DNA from: Undibacterium sp. 5I1 | Lineage (GTDB): Bacteria; Pseudomonadota; Gammaproteobacteria; Burkholderiales; Burkholderiaceae_D | Direction: 5' to 3' | Assembly: GCF_034314085.1 (NCBI RefSeq) | Contig: NZ_JAVIWI010000001.1 | Location: 310,001 to 374,000, forward strand | Length of the DNA stretch: 64,000 nt | In this document: piece by piece, positions 18,743 to 28,044 of the stretch | How positions within the stretch are numbered: position 1 is the first letter of the stretch | Layout: each line of letters begins with the position of its first letter | Translations under genes and position numbers: made by a program | Notes under the pieces: model-generated | Told to the model about the DNA's origin: nothing | The model's input: the letters and a program-made list of their open reading frames with translations, nothing else | The model's database searches: none

Positions 18743-19750
18743 CTTGCAACACCTCTTGATTAATTGGTTGTGGCTCTTTTACTGCAACGGGCATTTATTA
18801 TGAACATGGCTCTAATATGCCGACTTTGATGCTGCGATCCTGATACTTCGTACGCTATTTTGAGGTGTTATGTAATAGACGTGATGGAGGAGCATCAATA
18901 CTTAGAACCTAAAAAATCCGTAACCATAGCGTAAGTCACGGCGATGTGACACATGCTGTAAAAATATTTATCTTATTTTTCCGCACTAAAAAAGCGCGAT
19001 TTAAACAGAAATATTAAAAACACATCACATTAGAGAGCCGTTGACTAAGTTTTGATGTTGTTCTGCACCAAAATGAATATTTGAGAGCGCGCAATATACA
19101 ACTGATTATCGAGTGTTTTAGGCGAGAAAAAAAATTTTATTCTGATTGTTTGTGCACAGCAAAATAAAAACGACTTCTCTTAAAATTCTGCTATCTACGC
19201 ACCAAATTTTTGCTGCACAGCACAAATTAAATGCGTCGCTAAAGTCGAGATTTAGCTATGAAAAGTGGCCTGTTGTTTTTTAGGGAAATCAAAAAAATCG
19301 AGTATTGACAGGCCAAGCTTAGAAGTGGTTCCATGCGCCATCAGAAATTTTTTGATTCTTTCATTTTCACTTTTTAGGCAAAAACACAGCTTTTTTTACA
19401 TATTGATAAGCCGTAAATGCTTTCTTATGAATCAATAGCTGATCAGATTTGATATGGCGCGTATTTTGCTAAGCATTTAAATCTAAATAAAGGAAAAAGC
19501 GTAACAATTTCCTGGAGGTTTGTTTTGTTCTATTTGCTTAAAATAAGATGAAAGAAAGGGTACGCAAACGGTTGCTTAATCATATAATGCATTTTTTTAG
19601 TAAAAATATGCTGCATAAAATTAAGTAATATTGTTCTGTCAGGACTGCGTAAATTGTATTTTTTTATGGTTCTTTTAGATTGATGTTTATTCATCTACTT
19701 GGGTCGATTAGCAACAAATAATATGTTGTGGTATTCGGAGGATGTTAGGT
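18743..19750. promoter_or_regulatory. Long AT-rich divergent intergenic region (importer operon / tonB)
   Basis: About 1 kb with no convincing ORF on either strand and no recognised RNA gene. It must hold the promoters of the leftward importer operon and the rightward tonB operon. I looked for a Fur box before tonB and did not see a convincing one. Two short motifs resemble each other in inverse orientation: TTTGTGCACAGCAAA near 19150 and TTTGCTGCACAGCACA near 19207. Confidence 0.4.
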
Positions 19751-20416
19751 ATGGATTTTTCAAATCACCAGCAAGAGCCGGGCAAGAAGGTGTTCGGGAT
19801 AGGGCTGGTAATCGCATTTCACATATTGCTCGTGTATGCCCTGATCAACGGACTCGGCGTCAAAGCAGTCGAATACATCATGAAGCCGATGGAAACCAAG
19901 CTGGTCGAAGAGATCAAGCCACCGCCACCGCCGCCAGATGTACCGCCACCGCCACCGCCCAAGCTGATGGCACCGCCGCCGCCGTTCATACCACCGCCAG
20001 AAGTCCAGGTGCAACAACAGGTCGTCACGCCCAACACCATCACCCAGGTATCCCAGGTCAAGCCGGACAGCAATGTCCTGCCTAAAACGGTCGCCCAACC
20101 TGTTGTCGAAAACAAACCCGCCGGTCCCTCCATGGTACCAGGGGTGATTGACTTCAACGCCGCCGGTTGCAAACCAGAATACCCAAGAGCCTCGTTACGC
20201 AACGAAGAAACCGGCACCGTCATGCTCTCCGTCGTCATCGGCGCTGACGGCAACGTCACCGACGTCAAGATCGACAAATCCAGCGGATTCAGAGGACTCG
20301 ACAACGCCGTACGTGCCCAATTACTCTCCGGCACCTGCAAAAACAAACCCGGTACCGTGGACGGCAAGCCCCAAACGACCACCACCAAAGTGCAATACGT
20401 CTGGAAGCTCGACTAA
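19751..20416 (+). CDS. tonB: TonB family energy transducer
   Basis: A 221-residue TonB. A single N-terminal TM (VFGIGLVIAFHILLVYALI) is followed by a periplasmic proline-rich spacer with PPPPPP blocks (about residues 57-85). The C-terminal TonB fold starts at YPRASLRNEETGTVMLSVVI and ends VQYVWKLD. It couples the ExbB/ExbD proton channel to outer-membrane receptors. The second ATG (19751) is chosen because GGAGG lies 9 bases before it; the ATG at 19742 is too close. It is followed by exbB after an odd 270-base gap. Codons end mostly in C, unlike the flanking genes. Confidence 0.92.
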   Translation: MDFSNHQQEPGKKVFGIGLVIAFHILLVYALINGLGVKAVEYIMKPMETKLVEEIKPPPPPPDVPPPPPPKLMAPPPPFIPPPEVQVQQQVVTPNTITQVSQVKPDSNVLPKTVAQPVVENKPAGPSMVPGVIDFNAAGCKPEYPRASLRNEETGTVMLSVVIGADGNVTDVKIDKSSGFRGLDNAVRAQLLSGTCKNKPGTVDGKPQTTTTKVQYVWKLD

Positions 20417-20688
20417 GACTGCCTAAGACATATTGGAAATAAACACGAGAAATACCAGCAGTACCAAGAAACACACCAAACCTGGGTCAGCCAAGCCACA
20501 CGCCAAGCCAGCCCGGGTCAGCACTACCGAACAAAGCAATACTAGTAACTCTTACAGTAAGTCTCGCAGTAACTCTAAGTAAGGCCAAGCAAACGCCAGC
20601 CAAGCCAGGCAAACGTAAGCCAACCCAAATAACAGCAACAGTAACAACAACAGCATTTGACATGCCAATTTACGAAGGAAGTACGCAC
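20417..20688 (+). other. tonB-exbB intergenic segment, C/A-rich and T-poor
   Basis: A non-coding 272-base stretch with repeated short words (GCCAAGCCA several times, AGTAACTCT twice, TGGGTCAGC / CGGGTCAGC) and very few T on the coding strand. No hairpin terminator is visible, so read-through into exbB is likely. It behaves like an unstructured mRNA spacer. Confidence 0.45.
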
Positions 20689-21561
20689 ATGAAATTCAGT
20701 CTGAAAGCCCTCCTGGCCGCCGCCGTGATTACCCTCACCACCAGCGTCGTCACTGCCCAAGCCCAAACACCAGAAGCCAGTGCTCCTGCCGCCTCCGCCA
20801 GCGCCGCCGCACCAGCTGCAGCCGCCCCGGCAGAAGCCCCAGCCGCCACTGACCTCACACCAGCCGCAGCCCCAATAGACAAAGACAAAGTCGTTGACAA
20901 CCCATACGGCCTCGACGCCCTCTGGAAAGGCGGCGACTTCGTCACCAAAGGCACACTCTTCCTCCTGTTCATCATGTCCATGGGCAGCTGGTACATCCTC
21001 ATCACCAAAATTATTGACCAATTCAAATTAGGTGGCCAAGCCAAAGAAGCGCAAACCAAGTTCTGGAAAGCCGCCTCCGTCAACGCTGGCGTCACCAGCC
21101 TCAAAGAAGGCAGCCCATTCCGCTTCATCGCCGAATCCGCCACCAAAGCCAGTGACCACCACGAAGGTGCTCTGTTAGAACAAATTGACCTCAACTCCTG
21201 GATCTCCATGTCCATCCAACGCGCCGTCGACAAAGTACAAAGCCGTCTGCAAGATGGTCTGGCTTTCCTCGCCACCGTTGGCTCCACCGCACCATTCGTC
21301 GGACTGTTCGGAACGGTATGGGGTATTTACCACGCGCTGACCGCCATTGGTGCAGCAGGACAAGCCTCCATTGACAAAGTCGCCGGCCCAGTTGGTGAAG
21401 CCTTGATCATGACCGCCATTGGTCTCGCTGTGGCGGTTCCAGCCGTACTCGGTTACAACTTCCTGGTACGTCGCAACAAAACTGCCATGGAAAACATCCG
21501 TGCCTTCAGCGCTGATCTGCACTCCGTCGTCTTGTCTGGCGTGATGTCCAAAAAAGCCTAA
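20689..21561 (+). CDS. exbB: Biopolymer transport protein ExbB (MotA/TolQ/ExbB family)
   Basis: A 290-residue ExbB of the extended type. It has a signal peptide (MKFSLKALLAAAVITLTTSV to TAQA), an Ala/Pro-rich periplasmic stretch, TM1 (LFLLFIMSMGSWYILITKII), a cytoplasmic domain, and the proton channel signature TVGSTAPFVGLFGTVWGIYH followed by GEALIMTAIGLAVAVPAVLG. It forms the pentameric motor with ExbD. The ATG at 20689 is chosen: AAGGAAG lies 7 bases upstream and it gives a clean signal peptide. Its codon use is strongly C-ending. Confidence 0.94.
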   Translation: MKFSLKALLAAAVITLTTSVVTAQAQTPEASAPAASASAAAPAAAAPAEAPAATDLTPAAAPIDKDKVVDNPYGLDALWKGGDFVTKGTLFLLFIMSMGSWYILITKIIDQFKLGGQAKEAQTKFWKAASVNAGVTSLKEGSPFRFIAESATKASDHHEGALLEQIDLNSWISMSIQRAVDKVQSRLQDGLAFLATVGSTAPFVGLFGTVWGIYHALTAIGAAGQASIDKVAGPVGEALIMTAIGLAVAVPAVLGYNFLVRRNKTAMENIRAFSADLHSVVLSGVMSKKA

Positions 21562-21647
21562 GTCCTTACTTGGCATAGGCAACAAGGCTGCAAAAGACCG
21601 CAGCCAAATTATTGCCAAAACGCGTACAACAGTAAGCAACACCAGAA

Positions 21648-21666
21648 GAGGTGGCAGTGCCACCTC
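21648..21666 (+). promoter_or_regulatory. Hairpin between exbB and exbD without a T tract
   Basis: GAGGTGGCAGTGCCACCTC forms an 8-bp GC-rich stem with a 3-base loop in the 163-base gap between exbB and exbD. No T run follows, so it is more likely to protect the exbB 3' end or mark mRNA processing than to terminate. Confidence 0.5.
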
Positions 21667-21724
21667 CTCCTGAACGAAACACAAAGTACAGTCTCAGTAT
21701 CTGTCATCTGAAAGAGAACACACT

Positions 21725-22153
21725 ATGGCAATGGCAATCGGCAACGATGGTGACGGCGAAGACGAAGTCAACAGCACCATCAACACCACCCCATTGGTCG
21801 ACGTCATGTTGGTCCTGCTGATCATCTTCCTGATCACCATCCCAGTCGTCACCCACACGGTTCCGGTCAAGCTCCCCGCGGAAATTAACCAACCGTACAA
21901 AACTAAACCAGAAAACATCACCATCGCCATTAACAAAGACGGTGACATGTTCTGGAACGAAGCCCCGGTCGCAGACACCAATGTTTTATTTGAAAAGCTC
22001 AAAGCGGTCACGAACCAGGTACCACAACCGGAACTCCATATCCGTGGTGATCAAAACACCCGCTACGAATTTGTCGGCAAAGTCATCCTCACCGCCCAGC
22101 GCGCCGGGATCGCCAAAGTCGCCTTTGTGACAGAACCACCGCCGAAGAACTAA
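21725..22153 (+). CDS. exbD: Biopolymer transport protein ExbD (first copy)
   Basis: A 142-residue ExbD with one TM. The key Asp of the proton path is in NTTPLVDVMLVLLIIFLIT, and the periplasmic domain ends in RAGIAKVAFVTEPPP. It assembles with ExbB to drive TonB. GAGA about 8 bases before the ATG is a plausible ribosome binding site. A second ExbD follows after 83 bases. The pair may form hetero-oligomers or serve different receptors. Confidence 0.94.
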   Translation: MAMAIGNDGDGEDEVNSTINTTPLVDVMLVLLIIFLITIPVVTHTVPVKLPAEINQPYKTKPENITIAINKDGDMFWNEAPVADTNVLFEKLKAVTNQVPQPELHIRGDQNTRYEFVGKVILTAQRAGIAKVAFVTEPPPKN

Positions 22154-22156
22154 GTA

Positions 22157-22189
22157 AGAGCGAAGCTAGAGCGACGCAAGAGCAACGCA
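22157..22189 (+). repeat. Three imperfect 11-bp tandem repeats between the two exbD genes
   Basis: The units AGAGCGAAGCT, AGAGCGACGCA and AGAGCAACGCA lie head to tail directly after the exbD stop. The function is unknown. Confidence 0.6.
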
Positions 22190-22236
22190 ACGACGGCAGT
22201 CACCAGCGGTAAGAGTGAAAGAACGAAAGGAATAGT

Positions 22237-22665
22237 ATGGGTATGCAATTAGGCTCAGGCAACTCGAGCGAACCGGAAGTCATGATCGAAATGAACATGA
22301 CCCCCCTGATCGACGTCATGTTGGTCTTGATTATCATGTTAATTATTACCATCCCAATTCAGAACCACGCGGTCAATCTGAATATGCCGGTGAATTCACA
22401 ATCCAAACAGACTGAGCCACCAGTGGTGATCTCAATTGACGTCGACTTTGATGGCACGGTGCTGTGGGACGGTGTAGCGATTCAGAACAATGCCGAGTTG
22501 GAATCCAAACTGACGGCAGTGGCGGCCACGCCGAATCAACCGGAAGTGCACTTACGTCCGAACAAGCTGGTACCGTACAAAGCGGTGGCACATGTGATGG
22601 CCGAGGCGCAACGATTGGGTGTCAATAAGATCGGTATGGTTGGTAATGAGCAGTTCTTGAAGTGA
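22237..22665 (+). CDS. exbD: Biopolymer transport protein ExbD (second copy)
   Basis: A 142-residue ExbD with the TM and Asp in NMTPLIDVMLVLIIMLIITI and a periplasmic C-terminal domain ending MVGNEQFLK. It is a paralogue of the gene just upstream but clearly diverged, and its codon use is closer to the genome norm in its second half. AAAGGAA lies 5 bases upstream of the ATG. A hairpin terminator at 22742-22768 follows, closing the tonB-exbB-exbD-exbD unit. Confidence 0.93.
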   Translation: MGMQLGSGNSSEPEVMIEMNMTPLIDVMLVLIIMLIITIPIQNHAVNLNMPVNSQSKQTEPPVVISIDVDFDGTVLWDGVAIQNNAELESKLTAVAATPNQPEVHLRPNKLVPYKAVAHVMAEAQRLGVNKIGMVGNEQFLK

Positions 22666-22741
22666 GTTAGATCAGTGAAATTCAGTATTTACTCCGCTTC
22701 TCACTGCGTGAACCAGAAAATCTAAGGTATTATTCAAAATT

Positions 22742-22768
22742 GGCAGGGTTACTCCTGCCTTTTTTCAT
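22742..22768 (+). terminator. Rho-independent terminator after the second exbD
   Basis: GGCAGG and CCTGCC pair across a short loop and are followed by TTTTTT. Confidence 0.8.
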
Positions 22769-22824
22769 TTTGGTAAAGCTGCAATTTTAAAATTCATTAA
22801 ATTTATTGATTGAGAGATCAAAAC

Positions 22825-24078
22825 ATGAAGCAACTTCGATTGTCACGCCTCGCTGTTTTACTTGCTGCGATTGGTTTTTGTGCTGTTCCAGAGCTGACTA
22901 ATATTGCCGGTAACGTAGCCTATGCTCAAGAGGCCATGCGCCCTGAAATCGGCAAAGCAGTACAAGCTGCTGGTGATTTGTTTAAGGCCAAGAAATACAA
23001 AGAAGCACTCGCTAAACTTCACGATACGGATAGCGTAAGCGGTAAAACGATGAATGAAAGTTTTACGATTGAGCGTATGCGTGCTGCGATTGCAAGTGCT
23101 GCCGGTGATAATGACACCGTGATTCGCTCTTACGAAACAATTATCGCTGCGAATAAATTACCTGCTGGCGAACAAATTAAATACATACAAGGTCTCGCAT
23201 CTGCTTATTACAAAGCAGGGAATTATGCTAAGACCGTGCAATGGGTTACTCGTTATTTTTCCGATGGTGGTAACGATCCGGCAATGCGTCCATTCCTGAT
23301 CCAGTCTCTATACATGAGCGGTGATTATGCCCGCACTATGAAAGAGGTTAAGGCTGATCTTGCATCCGAAGAAAAATCAGGTCGTACTCCAAGTGAAACT
23401 AGTCTGCAACTTTATGCTAATGCTGCTTTGAAGCAGAACGACAAAGCCACTTATGTTGCTGCGATTGAAAAGTTATTGGTTTTCTACCCGAAGAAAGATT
23501 ACTGGCTTGATTTGCTCGGCCGTATTCAAAGTAAGCCTGGTTATTCTGAGCGCTTATCCTTGGATTTAGATCGCTTGAAACTAGCTTTGGGACAAATTAC
23601 TCGTACCAGTGATTTTATGGAAATGTCTCAATTATCTTTGCAAGCAGGTTATCCGGCAGAAGCGATCAAGATTATTGATCAGGGCTACAAGGCAGGCGCG
23701 CTTGGCACAGGTACTGATGCCGCACGTCATCAACGTCTGCGTGATCTGGCCAACAAAAATCTAGCAGAAAGCAAAGCAAATGCCGCAGCGAATGAAGCTG
23801 AAGCCAATCAAAGTAAGGATGGTAATGCATCGGTTACGCTTGGTTATGCATACGTCACTGCAGGCCAGTTTGATAAAGGCTTAAGCTTGATCGATCAGGG
23901 TATGACTAAAGGTAGTTTGAAGCGTCCTGATGACGCCAAACTCTTGCAAGGTATATCTCTACTGCAAGCTGGTAAAAAAGCGAATGCGATCAAGGTTTTG
24001 AAGACAGTGCAAGGTACTGACGGCACTGCTGATCTGGCGCGTTACTGGATTATCTATGCCAATCAATCTGGTAAGTAA
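22825..24078 (+). CDS. Periplasmic tetratricopeptide-repeat protein
   Basis: A 417-residue protein with an N-terminal signal (MKQLRLSRLAVLLAAIGFCA to AYAQ) and helical TPR-like repeats, for example ALGQITRTSDFMEMSQLSLQ and TLGYAYVTAGQFDKGLSLID. The ATG at 22825 is chosen over the TTG at 22810 since it starts the signal peptide and has GAGA upstream. TPR proteins next to ExbB/ExbD genes assist TonB-dependent uptake in some bacteria, so a link with the upstream operon is plausible, but a terminator lies between. It has its own terminator at 24149. Confidence 0.8.
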   Translation: MKQLRLSRLAVLLAAIGFCAVPELTNIAGNVAYAQEAMRPEIGKAVQAAGDLFKAKKYKEALAKLHDTDSVSGKTMNESFTIERMRAAIASAAGDNDTVIRSYETIIAANKLPAGEQIKYIQGLASAYYKAGNYAKTVQWVTRYFSDGGNDPAMRPFLIQSLYMSGDYARTMKEVKADLASEEKSGRTPSETSLQLYANAALKQNDKATYVAAIEKLLVFYPKKDYWLDLLGRIQSKPGYSERLSLDLDRLKLALGQITRTSDFMEMSQLSLQAGYPAEAIKIIDQGYKAGALGTGTDAARHQRLRDLANKNLAESKANAAANEAEANQSKDGNASVTLGYAYVTAGQFDKGLSLIDQGMTKGSLKRPDDAKLLQGISLLQAGKKANAIKVLKTVQGTDGTADLARYWIIYANQSGK

Positions 24079-24148
24079 TTGATTGAACCGACCTGGTAAA
24101 ATATTAAGGAATTTTCATCTAGTGATTTAGATTCCTTGGTATAAAAAA

Positions 24149-24173
24149 AGCCCCGAGTTAAACCGGGGTTTTT
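24149..24173 (+). terminator. Rho-independent terminator after the TPR gene
   Basis: AGCCCCG and CGGGGTT pair and are followed by seven T. Confidence 0.8.
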
Positions 24174-24229
24174 TTATTTTGAACGATGTATTTTGACTGA
24201 GGTATTTTGAGCAATATCGCCAGTGAAAA

Positions 24230-25810
24230 TTAGCTATGCTTTTTACCTGACTTTGCATGCGCAAGTATCGTTTTGGCAGCGCGTGGAGCGACTGTCCTTG
24301 CGGTTCTGCTGTTGGTTTTAGTGTTGCGATTATTATGTGCTGATGCTACGTGGTTTGATTTTGTTCTCGCTTGCAGAACTGGCACTTGTATTTGTAGTGT
24401 CTGACCGGCACTGACGCTATCCCGCTTCAAATTGTTCCAGCTCTTGATGTCTGCCACACTAACTTTATAGCGCTTAGCAATTGAGTTCAGATTATCTGTT
24501 TTACCGACTTTAAAATGCATCTGCCTGGTCGACGGAGTCTTTTCAATGATCAACTGCGCCTTTTCAGCAATCTCCATAGAGATATCCTGATCCGGTGTTT
24601 TGCTTGATCTCGGAATGAGCAAAGTTGATCCTGCTTTGACTAACATTTTTGGTGGAATGAAATTAACTTCACGCAGTGTTTCAGCTTTCATCCCCAAACG
24701 ATTAGCCAAAGATTCTACTCGTTCAGTTTTTCCTACAGTATGAGTAGCCCAGGTAGATAGCGGACCATTCCACTTACTTAAATTTTCTCTGAACAACATC
24801 GCATTGTCAGTCGGGAGCAGAATTTTAGTTTTGCTATCGCCAGTAATGACAGGGCGATTGAATTGCGGATTTAACGCTGTAAAATCAACTACAGACATCT
24901 CTGCTAATTGCGCGGCTACCCGTACATCAATATCACGAGTTTTTTCTACTGTAACGAAGTAGGGTTGATTTTCTAACTTGGGTAGTTCTATGCCAAATTG
25001 TTCTGGATGCCCGATGATATTTTTAACTGCCTGCAATTTTGGCAGATAGTTTTTTGTCTCATTCGGCATCAACGCAGACAAACTTTCAAAGTCAATTGGC
25101 AAGCCCATTGCCTGCTGTTTTTTGATCGCCCGTTGAACCGAACCTTCGCCCCAGTTATACGCGGCCAAGGCTAATTGCCAGTCACCAAACATACCGTATA
25201 AGCGTTCCAGATACGTTAGGGCAGCGTCAGTAGAATCCAGTACGCCGCGTCGGTCATCCTTAAACATGCTCTGTTTTAGATTGAAATCACGGCCAGTTGC
25301 CGCCATAAATTGCCACATACCAGATGCTTTGGCAGTAGAAATTGCCTGAGGATTAAAGGCGGATTCAATAAATGGAAGTAATGCTAGTTCAGTTGGCATA
25401 CCGCGCTTTTCCAGCTCCTCTACAACGTGATACAAGTAGCGTGAACCGCGCTGCACGGTTCGCTGTATGTATTCAGTACGAGTGCTGTACCAATTAAGCT
25501 GATTACTAACTAATTGATTATCCAGATCCGGGATTGCATAACCATTGCGAATCCGATTCCATAAATTGGCTTCTGGCGCTGTCAGTTCAACAGGATTCTC
25601 TGCTGCAATTTTATCGGCACTATCTTCTATCGCAACATTAATTGTCGGTGCCACTTCATTGGTACGCAAGACGCCAATCGGCTGAGTGCTTGACTCAGGT
25701 ACGCTAGTTAATGCGAGTAAATCATTTTCTGTGGCGGAGCTTGGGGACGTAAAGCAAAGCAAGATTGCTGAAGCGAGAATAGGAGAGATGCTGTGTCGGA
25801 AACGTTTCAT
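24230..25810 (-). CDS. mltD: Membrane-bound lytic murein transglycosylase D
   Basis: A 526-residue protein with a signal peptide (ISPILASAILLCFTSPSSA), an SLT domain and two LysM domains. The catalytic Glu is in LLPFIESAFNPQAIS, followed by KASGMWQFMAATGRDFNL and the AAYNWGEGSVQRAI motif. LysM repeats are at THTVGKTERVESLANRLGM and HFKVGKTDNLNSIAKRYKV. The C-terminal tail is basic. It cleaves peptidoglycan strands to 1,6-anhydro products in the periplasm. The gene is single and faces the TPR gene convergently. Confidence 0.94.
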   Translation of the reverse strand: MKRFRHSISPILASAILLCFTSPSSATENDLLALTSVPESSTQPIGVLRTNEVAPTINVAIEDSADKIAAENPVELTAPEANLWNRIRNGYAIPDLDNQLVSNQLNWYSTRTEYIQRTVQRGSRYLYHVVEELEKRGMPTELALLPFIESAFNPQAISTAKASGMWQFMAATGRDFNLKQSMFKDDRRGVLDSTDAALTYLERLYGMFGDWQLALAAYNWGEGSVQRAIKKQQAMGLPIDFESLSALMPNETKNYLPKLQAVKNIIGHPEQFGIELPKLENQPYFVTVEKTRDIDVRVAAQLAEMSVVDFTALNPQFNRPVITGDSKTKILLPTDNAMLFRENLSKWNGPLSTWATHTVGKTERVESLANRLGMKAETLREVNFIPPKMLVKAGSTLLIPRSSKTPDQDISMEIAEKAQLIIEKTPSTRQMHFKVGKTDNLNSIAKRYKVSVADIKSWNNLKRDSVSAGQTLQIQVPVLQARTKSNHVASAHNNRNTKTNSRTARTVAPRAAKTILAHAKSGKKHS

Positions 25811-26056
25811 AGGCGGTGTATTGTCTAATCGATCATGATCGACGATGTTGATGGGATCGGGAGAGTGTACGCAAGTGCCAATTCCGACGTCAAGAAAAAT
25901 GTCACTCTTGTTACAAGATAATTCTGCGATAAAAGGCTTACTTTGTAGTCAGTTGCAGTTACTTAACGCAACTGATTTATGCAGTGACTAACGATAGCTT
26001 CTTGAGCCTTAACCAAGCTCATAAAAGCTATTTGAACTTAATAATAAAGCCAATAT

Positions 26057-27850
26057 TTAAGTCGATGTATTGAATTGTAAAGACGCCAGATTGGCGTAAA
26101 TGCCGCCTTGCGCTACCAAGCTATTATGGGTGCCAGTTTCAACAATATGTCCGTGCTCCATGACGATAATCCGATCAGCTCTTTGTACGGTTGCTAAGCG
26201 ATGCGCGATGATCAGGGTCGTGCGACCTTGCATCGCTGCTTCCAATGCACCTTGAACCAGGCGCTCTGATTCTGCATCAAGCGCGCTAGTGGCCTCATCC
26301 AACAAGAGCAACGGTGGATTTTTAAGTAGCGCCCGTGCAATCGCGATGCGTTGACGTTGACCACCAGACAGGCGCACACCACGCTCACCAAGGAAGGAGT
26401 TATAGCCTTCTGGCAGACGTTCAATAAACTCATGCGCCGCCGCCATTTTAGCCGCAGCGATCACTTCTGCATCGCTGGCATCCGCTTTGCCATAGCGTAT
26501 ATTTTCTAATGCATTGGCAGAAAAAATCACCGTATCTTGTGGCACGATACCGATTGCATTGCGTAAATCATGTAAATCTAACTGCCGTATATCCACGCCA
26601 TCTAATGTGATCTTGCCTTGTTGCGGGTCATAAAAACGCAGCAACAACTGAAATAAAGTAGTTTTGCCTGCGCCAGACGAGCCGACCACGGCGACTGTTT
26701 CACCCGGTTTGATATCTAAGGACATATGTCCTATCGACGCCATATTGGGCCGTGACGGATAATGAAACACGATGTCAGTCAACGATAAAGCAGCCCCATT
26801 GGCAGCGCGCGGAGGCAGCTTTAATGGATTCGGTGCAGATTGGATTGGTGATTGTGCTGCCATAAGCTCTAGCAAGCGTTCGGTAGCACCGGCGGCGCGT
26901 TGTGCTTCGCCCATTACTTCAGACAAAGCGCCGACTGCGCCAGCAACGATGGATGCATACAAGATAAATTGCCCTAGCATGCCACCACTCATTTCACCCC
27001 GCATTACGGAGTGCGCTCCCAGCCACAGGACAAATACGATGGCACCGAAGATCAATAAAATTGCGACCATCGTCAGTAACGAACGGGCACGTATTCGACG
27101 CATTGCTGTACTAAAAGCATCTTCTACCGAGCTGGAGAAACGCCGCGCCTCAATGGGTTCGTGTGTGAATGCTTGTACAGTCGGCATCGCATTTAAAATT
27201 TCACCCGCGACAGCAGAGGCATCCGCAATCCGATCTTGAGAATCGCGGGATAATTTGCGTACTCGCCGGCCAAACAGCACGATCGGGAGCACCGTCGCTG
27301 CCAGTGTGACGATGATAATGGATGACAGTTTTGGGCTAGTAATAAACAACATTACCAGACCACCCATAAACAATAATGCATTGCGCAATGCCATAGAAAT
27401 ACTGGTGCCAACAACTGCCTGAATCAATGTCGTGTCGGTCGTCAGGCGGGATAAAACTTCACCTGTCTGCGTTGTCTCAAAAAACTCGGGACTTTGCGTA
27501 ACTACATGCGAATACACCGCATTGCGGATGTCAGCGGTAACCCGCTCCCCCAACCAGGACACCATATAAAATCGTGCTGCGGTAGCTACACCCAAGACGC
27601 AGGCGACCCCAAACAGCGCCAGAAAAGTCGCGTCCACATGTTGGATGCCACGCGTGCCAGTACCGCCAAATCCCAGATCGATCATTTGCCGGAAGGCATA
27701 AGGTATCGCCAACGTTGCACAAGCGGCAATGATTAAAGCAATACCCGCCAAAAAAAATTGACGACGATAAGGAGTTAAAAATGGCACTAAGCCTTTGAGT
27801 GTCGCAAGACTACTTTTGGATGCGGCGTCGGTATTGGAGGGGATGGTCAT
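26057..27850 (-). CDS. ABC exporter with fused TM and ATPase domains (MsbA/LmrA-like)
   Basis: A 597-residue half-transporter. The N-terminal ABC_membrane domain has about six TMs, with the exporter motif SQSPEFFETTQTGEVLSRLTTD-like stretch near residues 93-115. The ATPase domain has Walker A GSSGAGKTT, the Q loop NAIGIVPQDTVIF, signature [19 protein letters not shown] and Walker B LLLLDEATSALD with the H loop IIAHRLATV. The substrate cannot be read and may be a lipid or drug. It probably acts as a homodimer in the inner membrane. No partner gene is adjacent. Confidence 0.92.
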   Translation of the reverse strand: MTIPSNTDAASKSSLATLKGLVPFLTPYRRQFFLAGIALIIAACATLAIPYAFRQMIDLGFGGTGTRGIQHVDATFLALFGVACVLGVATAARFYMVSWLGERVTADIRNAVYSHVVTQSPEFFETTQTGEVLSRLTTDTTLIQAVVGTSISMALRNALLFMGGLVMLFITSPKLSSIIIVTLAATVLPIVLFGRRVRKLSRDSQDRIADASAVAGEILNAMPTVQAFTHEPIEARRFSSSVEDAFSTAMRRIRARSLLTMVAILLIFGAIVFVLWLGAHSVMRGEMSGGMLGQFILYASIVAGAVGALSEVMGEAQRAAGATERLLELMAAQSPIQSAPNPLKLPPRAANGAALSLTDIVFHYPSRPNMASIGHMSLDIKPGETVAVVGSSGAGKTTLFQLLLRFYDPQQGKITLDGVDIRQLDLHDLRNAIGIVPQDTVIFSANALENIRYGKADASDAEVIAAAKMAAAHEFIERLPEGYNSFLGERGVRLSGGQRQRIAIARALLKNPPLLLLDEATSALDAESERLVQGALEAAMQGRTTLIIAHRLATVQRADRIIVMEHGHIVETGTHNSLVAQGGIYANLASLQFNTST

Positions 27851-27992
27851 AAGAGTTTTATAGTAGCGAAGTGGTGGATTTCGTTAGCTTTCAAGCTTTA
27901 CACGGGAATGCACCAAGATCAATACTTGTTATATGGAGCTGATAGACATAGATACAAGATTACTACGCTACACCAAATTATCATTAGACATG

Positions 27993-28021
27993 AAAAAAGG
28001 CAGCTTGAGCTGCCTTTTTTA
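27993..28021 (-). terminator. Rho-independent terminator after rpmE2
   Basis: The perfect hairpin AAAAAAGGCAGC / GCTGCCTTTTTT can work in both directions. It lies 24 bases after the rpmE2 stop. Confidence 0.85.
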
Positions 28022-28044
28022 TCGATACAACGGATGCAAAAAAA

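Noticed and set aside
19500..19750. Possible Fur box before tonB
   Set aside because: No stretch resembling GATAATGATAATCATTATC was found, so iron control by Fur is not supported by the sequence.
19819..20388. Reverse-strand Gly-rich ORF opposite tonB
   Set aside because: The Gly runs are simply the antisense reading of the TonB proline codons.
20670..21287. Long reverse-strand ORF opposite exbB (about 205 codons)
   Set aside because: It is a shadow of the C-ending codon use of exbB. Its composition has no protein-like pattern and the forward ExbB motifs are unambiguous.
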